Positions 8,196 to 17,487 are shown, counted from the stretch's first letter. The stretch is DNA of 64,000 nucleotides from Aminobacter sp. AP02 (GCF_003148805.1 NZ_QGGX01000004.1:279491-343490); one strand, 5' to 3'. Numbers and translations: made by a program. The notes: a model not told the origin generated them from the sequence alone.

Positions 8196-10715
8196 TCAAA
8201 CCTGCCCGGAAGCGAGCCGGGTCGCCTGTCCTCCTATCGTCCACTCGGACGGATCGACGGTTCTCCCTTCCGCCGTCACCGCTCCATTGTCGCCAAAGCG
8301 AACCTCGCCATAGTCCGGATCATCGACGATCAGCCCGCCATCCTCGCCAGCGCACAGCGCCAGTGCGCCGAACCGCGCCGCGAACGCATCGAGCGACCCG
8401 CAGGACGCGCGGTCTCCCAGCCGCACTATCCAGGTCGACTTCCTGCCGGCGACACGCAGCTCGTTGCCCGCCGTCGGGCCGGACGCCACTTCGACCAGCG
8501 GCGCGCTCGCCCTGAGCAGGACAAAGGCGTCATCCGCTTCCGCCAGCGCGAGCGGTCCCTCGAGGCGCGAGGAAGAGAACTTGCCCTTTGGAAACCACGC
8601 ATGAGTGAAATCGGGCTGTTCGTCCGAGCAATCGAACACGACCAGCGCCAGTCCGCGGTACTGGTGTACCCGCGGCAGCGTGCCGGACCCGCCCCAGTAG
8701 GACGGTCGGCCATAGCCGGATTGCAGGACCTCGCCCGGATGGTTGATCCATATCTGGGCGTCGGGGTCACGGCCGAGCCGGAGCTGGATGACCGTTTCCT
8801 GGTATCCCCACTGGGTCCAGCGATAGGCGGCGGCGGTGCCTATGGCATAGTCGCGGGTCTTGTAGTGATAGAGCCGGGCGAAGCGATCCTGTCCCTGGGC
8901 GAATATCCATTCCCAGTGTTCGTCGCCCGCCACCGAGGCAATCGCGGCGAGTTCGCCGGGGATCTCCATGCCATGGTCGCGCAGGCAGAGCGCCAGCTGG
9001 GGCAGGGCATGGAAGCGCATGCCGTAATTGCCCGCGCCCCAGATCATGCGGCAAATGCCCGAAAGTTCCAGCGAGCGCGAAGCGCGTAGCGTGTGCTCGT
9101 AGGAGCGGCCCTGCGCACCGGTCATCTGGCCGTGGTGGGCGGAGCGGGCGATGATCTCGAGCAGGCGGACGATCGCCTTGCCGGCACGGCCGCGAATATC
9201 GGCGTCAGGGGCCAGTGCGTAGAGCGCGCAGAGGCCCTTCAGGTCGATGGGGAAATAGGGCGCCGAGTTGAACTCGGCCATTTCCCATTGCTCGAAATGA
9301 TCGAGCCAAGCGCGCACGCGCTGCGCTCCGACGGCCGATTGCTGCGCGCCCGTCCGGCCCGAGCGCTCGAACCGCGCCTCGGGAAGGATGTACCCGGCAA
9401 GATAGGCCGCGGTGTGGAAGAGCAGGGCGTGGTTTTCTGAGAAGTACCACTGCACGTCGTTGCCCGGCTCATCCATCCAGTAACGATAGCCGAGGATGGC
9501 GGCATCAATGCGTTCGACCAGCGCGGGGTCGATGTCGCGCGCATATGCTGCGCGCGACCACAGCAGCGGCACAAGGATGAAGTCGGCGCAGTCGTGGCAA
9601 TCCTCGATGGCCGGCAGCGAGGCGGCGATCATCCTGTCGGTCTTGTCGCCGCCACGTCCGGTCGAAAGGCGCGCGAGCGCGCAGACCGTGTCCATCTCGG
9701 CGTGCTCGGCGACCTGGTTCAGCGCCTCGTCGATCCGCGCCGCAAGATCCGCGGGCGCAGTGCCCTGTTGCGTTGCGTGGCAGATTTCGACGCCGAAGAC
9801 GCGCGATACGGCAAAACCGCCGATCTCGAGCGTGACCTTAAAATGGCGAAAATCCGCCGGCAGGTCGTTGGCGTTCGCGATCGGCAAGCGCGTCGCGCCC
9901 GCTTTCAGCGTGAATTCGCGGCGCAGCGGTTCGTCGATGGACATGAAGTCGCCTTCGATCACCGCGGTGACACGGGCATCGGCAGGCAGAGCGACGCCCG
10001 AGACGAGAGCGACCTCGCCATCGTCATAGGTCGCCCGCTCGAAGCGCATGGAATCGAGGGCCGCCTCCATTCGGTCGGCGACCGGTGCGTCTACGGGGAG
10101 GGGCAGTGCGTGCGTCGCCGCGGGGCCAGAAACATAGTCGAGCTGGAAATAGTAGCGCGCGTCGCGCTCGGCCAGGTCGTCGAACCAGATGCGGATGTCG
10201 TTGCGGCCGGCCTCAAGCTGTGTGGCGAAATGCTCGGCGGTTTCGAGGTTGCGGCCGTAGGGAGCCATCCAGCCGATTTCCCGGCCGTTGACGAACAGGA
10301 TGGCGCCACCGCAGGTGCGCAGGCGCAAGGTGGCGTCGCCGGACGCGGCACAGTCGATGCTCGTCTCGGCCCATGTGCCGATCACGGTTGGCCTGAACCA
10401 GAAGCCGGACAGGTCGACGCGCGGCGAGGCGAATGGCAGCCAGACCCGCTCCATGTCCGCTTCAGAGCCCGGCTGCGGACGCTTGCCGCGTCGCTCGGCC
10501 GCGAACTGCGTGCGGCAGGGATATTCGTGCGGAATGAAGTTCTTGTGCTTGGTCAGGAAGAAGAAGGGATCCATTTCCCCCTTCATCGGCTGATCGGGCA
10601 CGTCGTAGCGCGCCTCCGAGGTTCCGCTCAGCCGCCAATAGGTCACCGGTTCGCCCGCCGCCAGGGGCCGGTGGAGGACATGACCCGGATGGGTGGACTT
10701 CGCGGGAGCCGTCAT
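8196..10715 (-). CDS. Large protein of uronate-oligosaccharide operon, function unassigned
   Basis: This 839-aa protein has no obvious signal peptide. Its first ~190 residues look like a beta-rich domain in which an 'INGREIGWM'-type segment and TFARNDIRIW-like strands resemble carbohydrate-binding or jelly-roll folds. Its middle (about residues 330-600) is helical and Trp/His/Glu-rich (WYFSENHALLFHTAAYLAG, a GRSYEH motif), resembling an (alpha/alpha)6 toroid as in heparinase- or lyase-type polysaccharide enzymes, followed by a beta-sheet-like C-terminal part. Its ATG overlaps the kduI stop (ATGA), so it is coupled to KduI and the transporter. A role in cleaving imported uronate oligomers is likely but inferred. 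I do not recognise a named family. The start was chosen by the overlap. Confidence 0.7.
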   Translation of the reverse strand: MTAPAKSTHPGHVLHRPLAAGEPVTYWRLSGTSEARYDVPDQPMKGEMDPFFFLTKHKNFIPHEYPCRTQFAAERRGKRPQPGSEADMERVWLPFASPRVDLSGFWFRPTVIGTWAETSIDCAASGDATLRLRTCGGAILFVNGREIGWMAPYGRNLETAEHFATQLEAGRNDIRIWFDDLAERDARYYFQLDYVSGPAATHALPLPVDAPVADRMEAALDSMRFERATYDDGEVALVSGVALPADARVTAVIEGDFMSIDEPLRREFTLKAGATRLPIANANDLPADFRHFKVTLEIGGFAVSRVFGVEICHATQQGTAPADLAARIDEALNQVAEHAEMDTVCALARLSTGRGGDKTDRMIAASLPAIEDCHDCADFILVPLLWSRAAYARDIDPALVERIDAAILGYRYWMDEPGNDVQWYFSENHALLFHTAAYLAGYILPEARFERSGRTGAQQSAVGAQRVRAWLDHFEQWEMAEFNSAPYFPIDLKGLCALYALAPDADIRGRAGKAIVRLLEIIARSAHHGQMTGAQGRSYEHTLRASRSLELSGICRMIWGAGNYGMRFHALPQLALCLRDHGMEIPGELAAIASVAGDEHWEWIFAQGQDRFARLYHYKTRDYAIGTAAAYRWTQWGYQETVIQLRLGRDPDAQIWINHPGEVLQSGYGRPSYWGGSGTLPRVHQYRGLALVVFDCSDEQPDFTHAWFPKGKFSSSRLEGPLALAEADDAFVLLRASAPLVEVASGPTAGNELRVAGRKSTWIVRLGDRASCGSLDAFAARFGALALCAGEDGGLIVDDPDYGEVRFGDNGAVTAEGRTVDPSEWTIGGQATRLASGQV

Positions 10716-11545
10716 TTCAGCTCCTTGAGCGCGACCGGGCTGACGTCGTTGTATGCCTGGTTTTCGCCGGTCATGCCCCACACAAATGCGTAAGGTCCGG
10801 TGCCGGCGCCCATGTGGATCGACCAGGCGGGAGAGAGCACCGCATTGCCGTTGGCAATGATCAGGTTGCGGGTCTGGTCGGGCCGGCCCATCAGATGGAT
10901 CACGCGGTCGTCGTCGGAAAGGTCGAAATAGCAATAGGCCTCCATGCGCCGCTCGTGCAGGTGCGGCGGCATGGTGTTCCAGACGCTGCCGGGCGCGAGG
11001 TCCGTGATGCCCATCAGGAGCAGGCACGAGGGCGCCACTTCCGGATGGATGTACATCACCAGGCGGCGCTTGTTCGACCGGGCCGCGTCGCCGAGATCGA
11101 GCGGCTTGCCCTCCGCGCGCGGAATGAGGCGATGGGGGATGTCGGCCCCGGCGGGAACGGAGTTCATGTAGAACCGCGCCGGCGTCGCCGCATCGTCGCT
11201 CGTCAGCGTGACGGAGCGCGCGCCGCGCCCGACATAGACGATATCGCGATTGGCGACAGGAAAGCGCCGGCCGTCGATCTCGACGATGCCCGCCCCGCCG
11301 AGGTTGGCTATGCCCATTTCGCGCGCGGTGAAGAAGTACTCGGTTCCGACGTCGGCACCGTCGCCGAAGCGCAGCGGGGTCGACAGGGGCATCGCGCCCC
11401 CAAGGATCATGCGGTCGACATGGGTGTAGACGAAACTGATCTCGCCCGGGGCAAACAAATCCTCGACAAGGTACTCGGACCGCAGGCGGTCGGTATCCAT
11501 GGCTGCGACTTCGCTGGGGGATGTACCGTAGAGCACGCGCATCAT
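10712..11545 (-). CDS. kduI: 5-keto-4-deoxyuronate isomerase KduI (copy 1)
   Basis: This 277-aa cupin isomerase converts 5-keto-4-deoxyuronate to 2,5-diketo-3-deoxygluconate after unsaturated uronate is released from oligomers. The metal-site motif HLHERRMEAYCYFDL (HxH...E) and a further His in PAWSIHMGAG are present, as expected for the zinc site of the family. It overlaps the GH105 gene by 4 bases upstream and the 839-aa gene downstream. A second full-length kduI with the same motif lies at 26660-27499 under different control. Length is normal for KduI. Confidence 0.92.
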   Translation of the reverse strand: MMRVLYGTSPSEVAAMDTDRLRSEYLVEDLFAPGEISFVYTHVDRMILGGAMPLSTPLRFGDGADVGTEYFFTAREMGIANLGGAGIVEIDGRRFPVANRDIVYVGRGARSVTLTSDDAATPARFYMNSVPAGADIPHRLIPRAEGKPLDLGDAARSNKRRLVMYIHPEVAPSCLLLMGITDLAPGSVWNTMPPHLHERRMEAYCYFDLSDDDRVIHLMGRPDQTRNLIIANGNAVLSPAWSIHMGAGTGPYAFVWGMTGENQAYNDVSPVALKELK

Positions 11546-12642
11546 GTGGCCTCCCGCATTTTACCGAGCGTTTCCAGCCCTTCGGTCAGACACAGGATGG
11601 CCAAGGCCTGGCCGTAGCCGGTCGGCTGGATCGGAATGTCACGGTAGAACTGCAAATCATGCCCCATGCGAGTGCCGTATGAAACATTCGAGACGACGCC
11701 GTCGGCGCTGATGTTCGACACGACGGCGTCCAGTGCGCGCAGGCCGGCCTGGCGGTGCTCGGGGCCGACGAGGCCAAGCCTTGCCGCCTTCATCAGGCCG
11801 TAGCCAAAACCGGCGGTGGCTGAAATCTCTTCATAGGACGACGGATCGTCGAGCAGCGTATGCCATGCGCCCGAGGGCGCCTGCAGCTTCAGCAGCGCAT
11901 CCATCTGCGCACCCAGCACGCCGAGCAGGAAGTCGCGCACCGACGGTGAAATCTCAGCCAGTTCGATCAGGTCCAGAATACCGACGGTGATCCAGCAGTT
12001 GCCGCGGCCCCACAGGGCGCGGGCGAAGTTGTGGCGTCCGGCGAATGTCCAGCCGTGAAACCAGAGGCCGGTCGTGGGATCGGCGAGGTAGCGCGCATGG
12101 ACGAGGAACTGCCGTTCGGCTTCATCGACAAATCGACGCTGGCCCGACGCCTGGCCGAAGGATGCCAGGAACAAGGCGACCATGAACAGCGTGTCGTCCC
12201 AGAGCTCGTCGTCGTTGATCTTGTCGGAGACGTTGTGCTGGAAGCCGCCTTCGGGCGTGCGCGGCATCGTGTCGGTTACGCGCGTGGCCCAGTCCTGCAG
12301 GATCGACTCGAAACGCGGCTGGCGCTTTCGCTGCCAGATGCGGCTCAAGGCCAGCAAAGGTGCTGTGGTGTTGACGTTCATCTCGGGCAGGCCGGCCGCG
12401 ACGCGGCGGTCGTACCAATCCTCTATGGTGGCGAGCAGCCTTTCGTCTCCGCTGCCCTCGCAAAGGCGTGAAAGACCGTAAAGGCCCACGCCCTGTGGCC
12501 ATTCCCAGCTGTCGAAGCTGACGTAGTCTCCGGGCGTGCCGTCGAGGTTCGGCTCGTGGAAGCGCCCATCGGCGCGCAGGCCGGTCATGCCTTTAACAAG
12601 GCTGGCCAGCGCCGTCTCAACCTGCTGCATGGAAAGCGGCAT
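11542..12642 (-). CDS. GH88/GH105-type unsaturated uronyl hydrolase
   Basis: This 366-aa cytoplasmic (alpha/alpha)6-barrel enzyme resembles YteR/YesR. Typical features are the DSWEWPQGVGLYGL segment near the N-terminus, WDDTLFM carrying the likely catalytic Asp, and WGRGNCWI (family WGRGNGW-type). It would hydrate and release the unsaturated uronic acid left on oligosaccharides by a lyase, feeding KduI. It is the first gene of the seven-gene operon. I chose the ATG at 12642 because GGGAGGAG lies a few bases before it; an internal ATG four codons later is less well placed. The preference for galacturonyl or glucuronyl substrates cannot be read. Confidence 0.88.
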   Translation of the reverse strand: MPLSMQQVETALASLVKGMTGLRADGRFHEPNLDGTPGDYVSFDSWEWPQGVGLYGLSRLCEGSGDERLLATIEDWYDRRVAAGLPEMNVNTTAPLLALSRIWQRKRQPRFESILQDWATRVTDTMPRTPEGGFQHNVSDKINDDELWDDTLFMVALFLASFGQASGQRRFVDEAERQFLVHARYLADPTTGLWFHGWTFAGRHNFARALWGRGNCWITVGILDLIELAEISPSVRDFLLGVLGAQMDALLKLQAPSGAWHTLLDDPSSYEEISATAGFGYGLMKAARLGLVGPEHRQAGLRALDAVVSNISADGVVSNVSYGTRMGHDLQFYRDIPIQPTGYGQALAILCLTEGLETLGKMREAT

Positions 12643-12664
12643 GGCTCCTCCCAAGGGCTTCCTT

Positions 12665-12694
12665 GCAAGAAGGTTCCACACGGCAACTTCTTGC
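12665..12694. promoter_or_regulatory. Inverted repeat between GH105 operon and lacI-type gene
   Basis: GCAAGAAG (12665-12672) and CTTCTTGC (12687-12694) form a perfect 8-bp inverted repeat with a 14-bp spacer, in the 99-bp region separating the two divergent starts. It is a candidate operator for the adjacent LacI-type regulator, on the side nearest the leftward operon. Confidence 0.4.
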
Positions 12695-12709
12695 GCAATC
12701 TGAAAACTT

Positions 12710-12726
12710 TTTGCAGAATGCGCAAA
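12710..12726. promoter_or_regulatory. Candidate LacI-family operator
   Basis: TTTGCAGAATGCGCAAA is an imperfect 17-bp palindrome (TTTGC/GCAAA arms) that ends where the lacI-type ribosome site begins. Its size and odd centre fit LacI-family operators, so autorepression is plausible. No footprint or co-occurrence data are available here. Confidence 0.4.
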
Positions 12727-12741
12727 GGAGCAGAGGTGTCT

Positions 12742-13812
12742 ATGGAAGGCAAACGCGGAAGGCCGAACCGCAGGGTGCGGCTTGAAGAAGTCGCCAAGCG
12801 TTGCGGCGTTTCGGTCAGCACGGCCTCCCGGGCCCTGACCGGTGCCGCAGGCGTGCGCGAGCCCATGCGCGCCGCGATCATCGAGGCCGCGCGCTCCCTC
12901 AGCTATACGATTCCCACCTCCGTGGTCGGGCGCAAAGTGATCGTAGCGGCGAGCAGCGCTGCCATGATCGACAATTCGCGCGCCCAGTTCACCTTCCACG
13001 TGCTCGACGGTCTCAACGAACGCGCCCGCGTGCTCGGCGTGGAGCTTGCGACGCGGCCGGTCGCCGGCGCCGAAGACGAACTTGCCCTGTTGCGCGAAGC
13101 GGAAGCCGATCCCTCCGTTGCCGGCTGCCTGTTCCTCACGCTCGAGGACGACATGCTGCCGCTGACTGAAGGGTTCTCCAAACCCATCGTGCTCATCAAT
13201 GGCGACGATCCGACCATGCGCCATTCGAGCGTCACGCCCTGCAACAGAGCGGCGGCGCAATTTGCGACGACCCGCCTCCTGCAACTCGGCCATCGTCGCA
13301 TCCTCTTCCTGATGCGACGCGGGCGGCGCACAATCGAGCGGCGGTTCGAGGGCTGGCGCGACGCGCTGACAGCCAGCGCTGAAGGCCGTGTCGAAGACCT
13401 CGTGGTGGAGGTGGACGACTGGCTGCCCGAACTTGCTGCGGCGGCGATCGCGCGGCGCATCGATGCCCGCGGCGTCGATTTCACCGCCGTTCTCACGGCG
13501 GGCGACAGCCTGGCCTATGGCGCCATCATCGGGCTGGAACAGAAGGGCGTCGCAGTGCCCGAGCAGGTTTCGGTCATCGGCATGGACGACCTGCCGCAAT
13601 CGGCCTTCTGCAATCCGCCGCTGACGACCATGCACATCCCCATGCGCGAACTGGGGTCGGCGGCGCTCACCTTGCTGCTGGAGCATCTGAGCGGCGGCCC
13701 CTGGCTGGCGCGGCGCGTCGAACTGGCGTGCAGGCTGGTCGAGAGGCAGTCGACGGCACCGGTGCGCGCGCATCGCCTCGACCTTCAGGCGTCAGGTGCG
13801 AAGAGCCGGTAG
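12742..13812 (+). CDS. LacI-family transcriptional regulator
   Basis: This 356-aa regulator has an N-terminal helix-turn-helix and hinge (VRLEEVAKRCGVSVSTASRALTG, about residues 12-34) and a periplasmic-binding-protein-like sensor domain ending in the usual VSVIGMDDLPQSAFCNPPLTTM block. It is divergent from the uronate-oligosaccharide operon, so it is the likely local regulator, responding to a uronate or oligosaccharide. AAAGGAG at 12724-12730 serves as ribosome site; an in-frame GTG at 12736 is an alternative start. The 3' end overlaps the convergent flavin reductase gene by 28 bp. Confidence 0.9.
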   Translation: MEGKRGRPNRRVRLEEVAKRCGVSVSTASRALTGAAGVREPMRAAIIEAARSLSYTIPTSVVGRKVIVAASSAAMIDNSRAQFTFHVLDGLNERARVLGVELATRPVAGAEDELALLREAEADPSVAGCLFLTLEDDMLPLTEGFSKPIVLINGDDPTMRHSSVTPCNRAAAQFATTRLLQLGHRRILFLMRRGRRTIERRFEGWRDALTASAEGRVEDLVVEVDDWLPELAAAAIARRIDARGVDFTAVLTAGDSLAYGAIIGLEQKGVAVPEQVSVIGMDDLPQSAFCNPPLTTMHIPMRELGSAALTLLLEHLSGGPWLARRVELACRLVERQSTAPVRAHRLDLQASGAKSR

Positions 13813-14324
13813 CGTCCGGCCGAAAACACCATCGGCTCGCCCTCGCGCGAGGTCATGCGCAACACCTGGCCGAGCAGCATCTCGTGATCGCCGCCGGTGA
13901 ACCGGTTGGCCGTCCTGCATTCGAAACGCGCCAGCGCACCCGGCAGCAGCGGCGCACCCTCATTGCTGTAGGCGAGATCGACTCCCGTGAAGTCATGGCC
14001 GGAGCGGGCGAAGCGCCAGCACAGGTCGTGCTGCTCCACGGCAAGGACATGGATCGCAAAATGCTCGCATTCGGCAAAGGCGGCAAATCGGCTGGAATGG
14101 CGCCCGATACCCCAGATGACCAGGGGCGGGTCGAGAGACACTGAAGAGAAGCTGTTGGCTGTGATGCCAAGCGGGCCTTTCGGCGTTTGTGTGGTGACGA
14201 TTGTCACCCCCGTCGTGAAGCGCCCGAATGCACTCCTCAGCGGCCGCGGATCGTCCGGCTGGGGGACAAGCACGGGCGGCATGTGGCAAGTGCCGGCAGT
14301 AGTTCCCGTCAGTTCGGTGTGCAT
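13785..14324 (-). CDS. Flavin reductase (FMN-binding split barrel)
   Basis: This 179-aa protein has the flavin-reductase-like split-barrel signature (LRSAFGRFTTGVTIVTT, then GITANSFSSVSLDPPLVIW). Such proteins use NAD(P)H to make reduced FMN/FAD for a partner monooxygenase. The gene starts 16 bases after the stop of the LLM monooxygenase gene, so the two form a two-component oxygenase. GGAGGG lies about 10 bases upstream of the ATG at 14324. The substrate of the pair is unknown. Confidence 0.88.
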   Translation of the reverse strand: MHTELTGTTAGTCHMPPVLVPQPDDPRPLRSAFGRFTTGVTIVTTQTPKGPLGITANSFSSVSLDPPLVIWGIGRHSSRFAAFAECEHFAIHVLAVEQHDLCWRFARSGHDFTGVDLAYSNEGAPLLPGALARFECRTANRFTGGDHEMLLGQVLRMTSREGEPMVFSAGRYRLFAPDA

Positions 14325-14340
14325 TACGGAATTTCCCTCC

Positions 14341-15498
14341 TCATTGACGGATTCCGGTTCCCAGCGGCGTTGCCGGCACCGTCGCCGGAACGCGGCCGTA
14401 GACATGCGGCAACGAACAGGTCTTGAGGTGCGGCAGGACCTTCGTCCCGAAATGGCGGCACTCGTCGAGATGCGGGTAGCCGGAGAAGATGAAGGCGCGG
14501 ATGCCCATCTTCTGGTAAGCCTCGATCTCGCTCATCACCTGATCGACCGAGCCGACGATGGCTGCGCCGCAGCCCGAGCGCGCGCGACCGATGCCGGTCC
14601 ACAAATGCGGTTCGATGTAGCCTTCCTGGTCGGCCAGGTCGCGGTTGCGCGCCTGTTGCGCCACGCCCAGCGACCTGGCGTCGAGCGCACGTGCGCGGAT
14701 CGCGTCGCCCTGGTCGGCGTCCAGTTTCGAGACCAGCTCGCGGGCGTATTCGCGCGCCTCAACCTCGGTGTCGCGAACGATCATGTGGACGCGCAGGCCG
14801 TAGTCCAGCGTGCGGCCATGGCGCGCTGCCCGATCATGCACGGCCTTCATGTGCTGCGCCAGCTCATCCTTCGTCTCTGGCCACATCAAGTAGACGTCGC
14901 ATTGTTCGGCGCAGAGCTCGAGTGCGTCGGGCGAATAGCCGCCGAAATAGAGCAGGGGGCCGCCGTTCTGCTGAAAGGGCTTGGCCGGCGCGGTGGTCAG
15001 GCCCTTGAACCGATAGATCTCGCCCTCATGGTCGAAGGCGTCCTGGGTCCAGGCCTGCCGCAATATCTGCACGACCTCGCGCGAGCGCCGGTAGCGATAG
15101 GCACTATCGGCCGTTTCGCCGGGAAAGTCCGACGAGATGATGTTGACCGTCAGGCGCCCCTGCAACATGTGGTCGAGGGTAGCGACGGTGCGCGCCAGCA
15201 TGATCGGGTGCATCTCGCCGCATCGCACCGCCGCCAGCATGTTGATGGCCGAGGTGATGGGTGCGCAGCCGGCGACGAAGCTCAACGTATCCTGCCCGAC
15301 CTGATAGGACGAAGGGCACAGGATGTTGCGGAAGCCGAGTTCCTCCGACAGCTTCACGATGTCCGAGCAGTGCTCCCAATTGGAACGCAGCGCGCCATCC
15401 GGCACGCCGAGATACCTGTAGTCGTCCGAGCAGAGAGCCGCGAACCACGACACTTCGGCGGCGTCGAGATCGGCGGAGGTGATTGGCACGATGGTCAT
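14341..15498 (-). CDS. LLM-class flavin-dependent monooxygenase (SsuD-like)
   Basis: This 385-aa TIM-barrel oxygenase of the bacterial-luciferase-like class is closest by eye to alkanesulfonate monooxygenase SsuD and its relatives ([17 protein letters not shown], the [33 protein letters not shown] block, and [23 protein letters not shown]). With FMNH2 from the downstream-encoded reductase it would oxidise an organosulfonate or similar compound; desulfonation is family knowledge, not shown here. It is divergent from a GntR/UTRA regulator across 98 bp, which probably controls it. Confidence 0.85.
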   Translation of the reverse strand: MTIVPITSADLDAAEVSWFAALCSDDYRYLGVPDGALRSNWEHCSDIVKLSEELGFRNILCPSSYQVGQDTLSFVAGCAPITSAINMLAAVRCGEMHPIMLARTVATLDHMLQGRLTVNIISSDFPGETADSAYRYRRSREVVQILRQAWTQDAFDHEGEIYRFKGLTTAPAKPFQQNGGPLLYFGGYSPDALELCAEQCDVYLMWPETKDELAQHMKAVHDRAARHGRTLDYGLRVHMIVRDTEVEAREYARELVSKLDADQGDAIRARALDARSLGVAQQARNRDLADQEGYIEPHLWTGIGRARSGCGAAIVGSVDQVMSEIEAYQKMGIRAFIFSGYPHLDECRHFGTKVLPHLKTCSLPHVYGRVPATVPATPLGTGIRQ

Positions 15499-15596
15499 GG
15501 GTGGCCTCTGTGCAGAGCGCCGGTCGCGACGCCAATTCCCCTATTGCTTATCACTCGGAATGTTGTAGATCAATACTGTATCAATTTGCTGGCGCG

Positions 15597-16361
15597 ATGG
15601 GCAAAGTGGCTGGAGCGAATAAGGGTGATGCCAAGGGACGCGCCCAGCCCGGCGCGGCTGCAACCCTTCGCGGTGCGCTGCCGGCGCACATGCAGATAAG
15701 CGAGATGCTGATCCGCGAGATCATGGCCGGCCGCCTGGCGAATGGCGCTCGCCTGCCGCCGGAGCGCGAAATGGCGGCGAGCCTCCAGGTCGCCGTCGGC
15801 ACGTTGCGGCGCGCGCTGCAGGATCTTCAGGACAAGGGCCTTCTCGAGCGCATCCAGGGTTCGGGAAACTATGTGCGCGCCCGCGAGAAACTGCTCGGCG
15901 TCTACGCCTTCTTCCGGCTCGAACTGGTCGAGGGAGGGGGGCTGCCCAGTGCTGCGATCCTGTCCGTCGAGACCATGCCCAAGGCGGCGGACCTGCCGCC
16001 GTTCGGACCCTCCGCTCATGGCCATCGCATCCGCCGCCTGCGGCGGTTGGGTGGAAAACCGGCAGCGGTGGAGGAGATCTGGGTCGATGGCGCACGCACG
16101 CAGGGCCTGCGGGCCGAGGACCTCTCCGAATCGCTCTATCTGCACTATCGGCTGGCCCTGGGGTTCACCGTCACGCAGGCCGAGGACCGCGTCGGCATCG
16201 GCCTCACCCCCGATTGGTCGCCGCCGGAATTCGCGCCCGGGTCGGGTGCGACGGTCGGCTACATAGAACGCTTCGCCACCGCCGATGACGGCCAGGGCGT
16301 GGAGTACTCGCAAACTTGGTTTGACACTGACGTGGCGCGATACGTCACGCGGTTTCGTTGA
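15597..16361 (+). CDS. GntR-family regulator with UTRA domain
   Basis: This 254-aa regulator has an N-terminal winged helix (about residues 30-95: ISEMLIREIMAGRLANGARLPPEREMAASLQVAVGTLRRALQ, written here only to show the GntR pattern LPPERE...VGTLRRAL) and a C-terminal ligand domain of the HutC/UTRA type ending in the YIERF...YSQTWF block. It is divergent from the LLM oxygenase and 11 bases before a Gfo/Idh/MocA oxidoreductase gene, so it may regulate both. The AT-richer spacer (15545-15590) contains GATCAATACTGTATC, an imperfect palindrome that could be its operator. Confidence 0.85.
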   Translation: MGKVAGANKGDAKGRAQPGAAATLRGALPAHMQISEMLIREIMAGRLANGARLPPEREMAASLQVAVGTLRRALQDLQDKGLLERIQGSGNYVRAREKLLGVYAFFRLELVEGGGLPSAAILSVETMPKAADLPPFGPSAHGHRIRRLRRLGGKPAAVEEIWVDGARTQGLRAEDLSESLYLHYRLALGFTVTQAEDRVGIGLTPDWSPPEFAPGSGATVGYIERFATADDGQGVEYSQTWFDTDVARYVTRFR

Positions 16362-16372
16362 GGAGAGGCTGG

Positions 16373-17482
16373 ATGGCGAGGTCGATCGGCTACGGGATCA
16401 TCGGCTGCGGCATGATGGGCCAGGAGCACATCCGCAACATCAACCTGCTCGGCGATGCTCATGTGGCGGCGATCTACGAACCCGATGCCGGAATGATGGC
16501 GAAGGCGCTGGCGCTCGCCCCACTTGCGAAGCCGGCGGCCTCGATCGCCGAACTGCTTGCCAGGCCAGACATCGATTGCCTGCTGATCGCCAGCCCGAAC
16601 TTCCTCCATGTCGAGCACCTGGAACAGATCGCCGCGACACGCCCGCTTCCGGTAATCGTCGAAAAGCCGCTGTTCACCGACCTTGGCGATGCCGATAAGC
16701 TGGCGGGGATTGCAGGGCGTCTGCCGCTCGTCTGGGTGGCGATGGAATATCGCTACATGCCCCCCGTGGCGGCGCTCATCGCCGATGCCGAGAGCGCCAC
16801 TGGCGGAATTCGCATGCTCACCATACGCGAGCACCGTTTTCCCTTCCTGTCCAAGGTTGGCGACTGGAACCGCTTCAACCGCAACACCGGCGGCACCCTG
16901 GTCGAGAAATGCTGTCATTTCTTCGACCTGATGCGGCTCATCCTGCAATCTAATCCGGTGCGCGTGATGGCGAGCGCGGGGCAGGCGGTGAACCATCTGG
17001 ACGAACGCTACGATGGCGAGACGCCGGACATCTGGGACCATGGCTACGTGCTGGTCGATTTCGCAAGCGGGGCCCGCGCCATGCTGGAGCTCTGCATGTT
17101 CGCCGAAGGCAGCCGCTATCAGGAGGAGATTTCGGCGGTTGGAGCAAACGGCAAGATCGAGTGCCGGGTTCCGGGGCCGACCCGGTTCTGGCCGGCGCAT
17201 CTCGGTGCACCGCCGACCCCCCAGGTGATCGTCAGCCCACGCAATCCGCCCGGTCCGCGCGCACTCGACATTCCCGTCGAACAGGCGCTGCTCGCCGCGG
17301 GAGACCACAACGGATCGACCTTCTTCCAGCACCGCAAGTTCGTGGACGCAGTCCGCGCCAATGGTGCGGCGGAGGTGTCGTTGGCAGACGGCTGGTGGGC
17401 AGTGGCGATGGGCAAGGCGGCGCAGGTTTCGGCCCAGGAGGGGCGCGTCATCACGCTGGATGACGGTCCGCGCCTGAGATAA
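16373..17482 (+). CDS. Gfo/Idh/MocA-family NAD(P)-dependent oxidoreductase
   Basis: This 369-aa protein has the N-terminal Rossmann motif GYGIIGCGMMGQEH, the conserved VEKPLF segment (EKP carries the family's catalytic-site Lys) and a C-terminal alpha/beta domain. Such enzymes oxidise or reduce sugars, inositols or their derivatives; this substrate is unknown. AGGAGAGG lies 5 bases upstream of the ATG and overlaps the stop of the GntR gene, so the two are cotranscribed. The C-terminal region ('GGTLVEKCCHFFDL', with a Cys pair) fits the inositol-dehydrogenase-like branch. Confidence 0.85.
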   Translation: MARSIGYGIIGCGMMGQEHIRNINLLGDAHVAAIYEPDAGMMAKALALAPLAKPAASIAELLARPDIDCLLIASPNFLHVEHLEQIAATRPLPVIVEKPLFTDLGDADKLAGIAGRLPLVWVAMEYRYMPPVAALIADAESATGGIRMLTIREHRFPFLSKVGDWNRFNRNTGGTLVEKCCHFFDLMRLILQSNPVRVMASAGQAVNHLDERYDGETPDIWDHGYVLVDFASGARAMLELCMFAEGSRYQEEISAVGANGKIECRVPGPTRFWPAHLGAPPTPQVIVSPRNPPGPRALDIPVEQALLAAGDHNGSTFFQHRKFVDAVRANGAAEVSLADGWWAVAMGKAAQVSAQEGRVITLDDGPRLR

Positions 17483-17487
17483 TCTTG

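Noticed and set aside
8127..10793. Plus-strand long frames opposite the 839-aa gene
   Set aside because: They are shadows of a minus-strand gene fixed by overlapping starts and stops with kduI; the products are low-complexity and unlike any protein.
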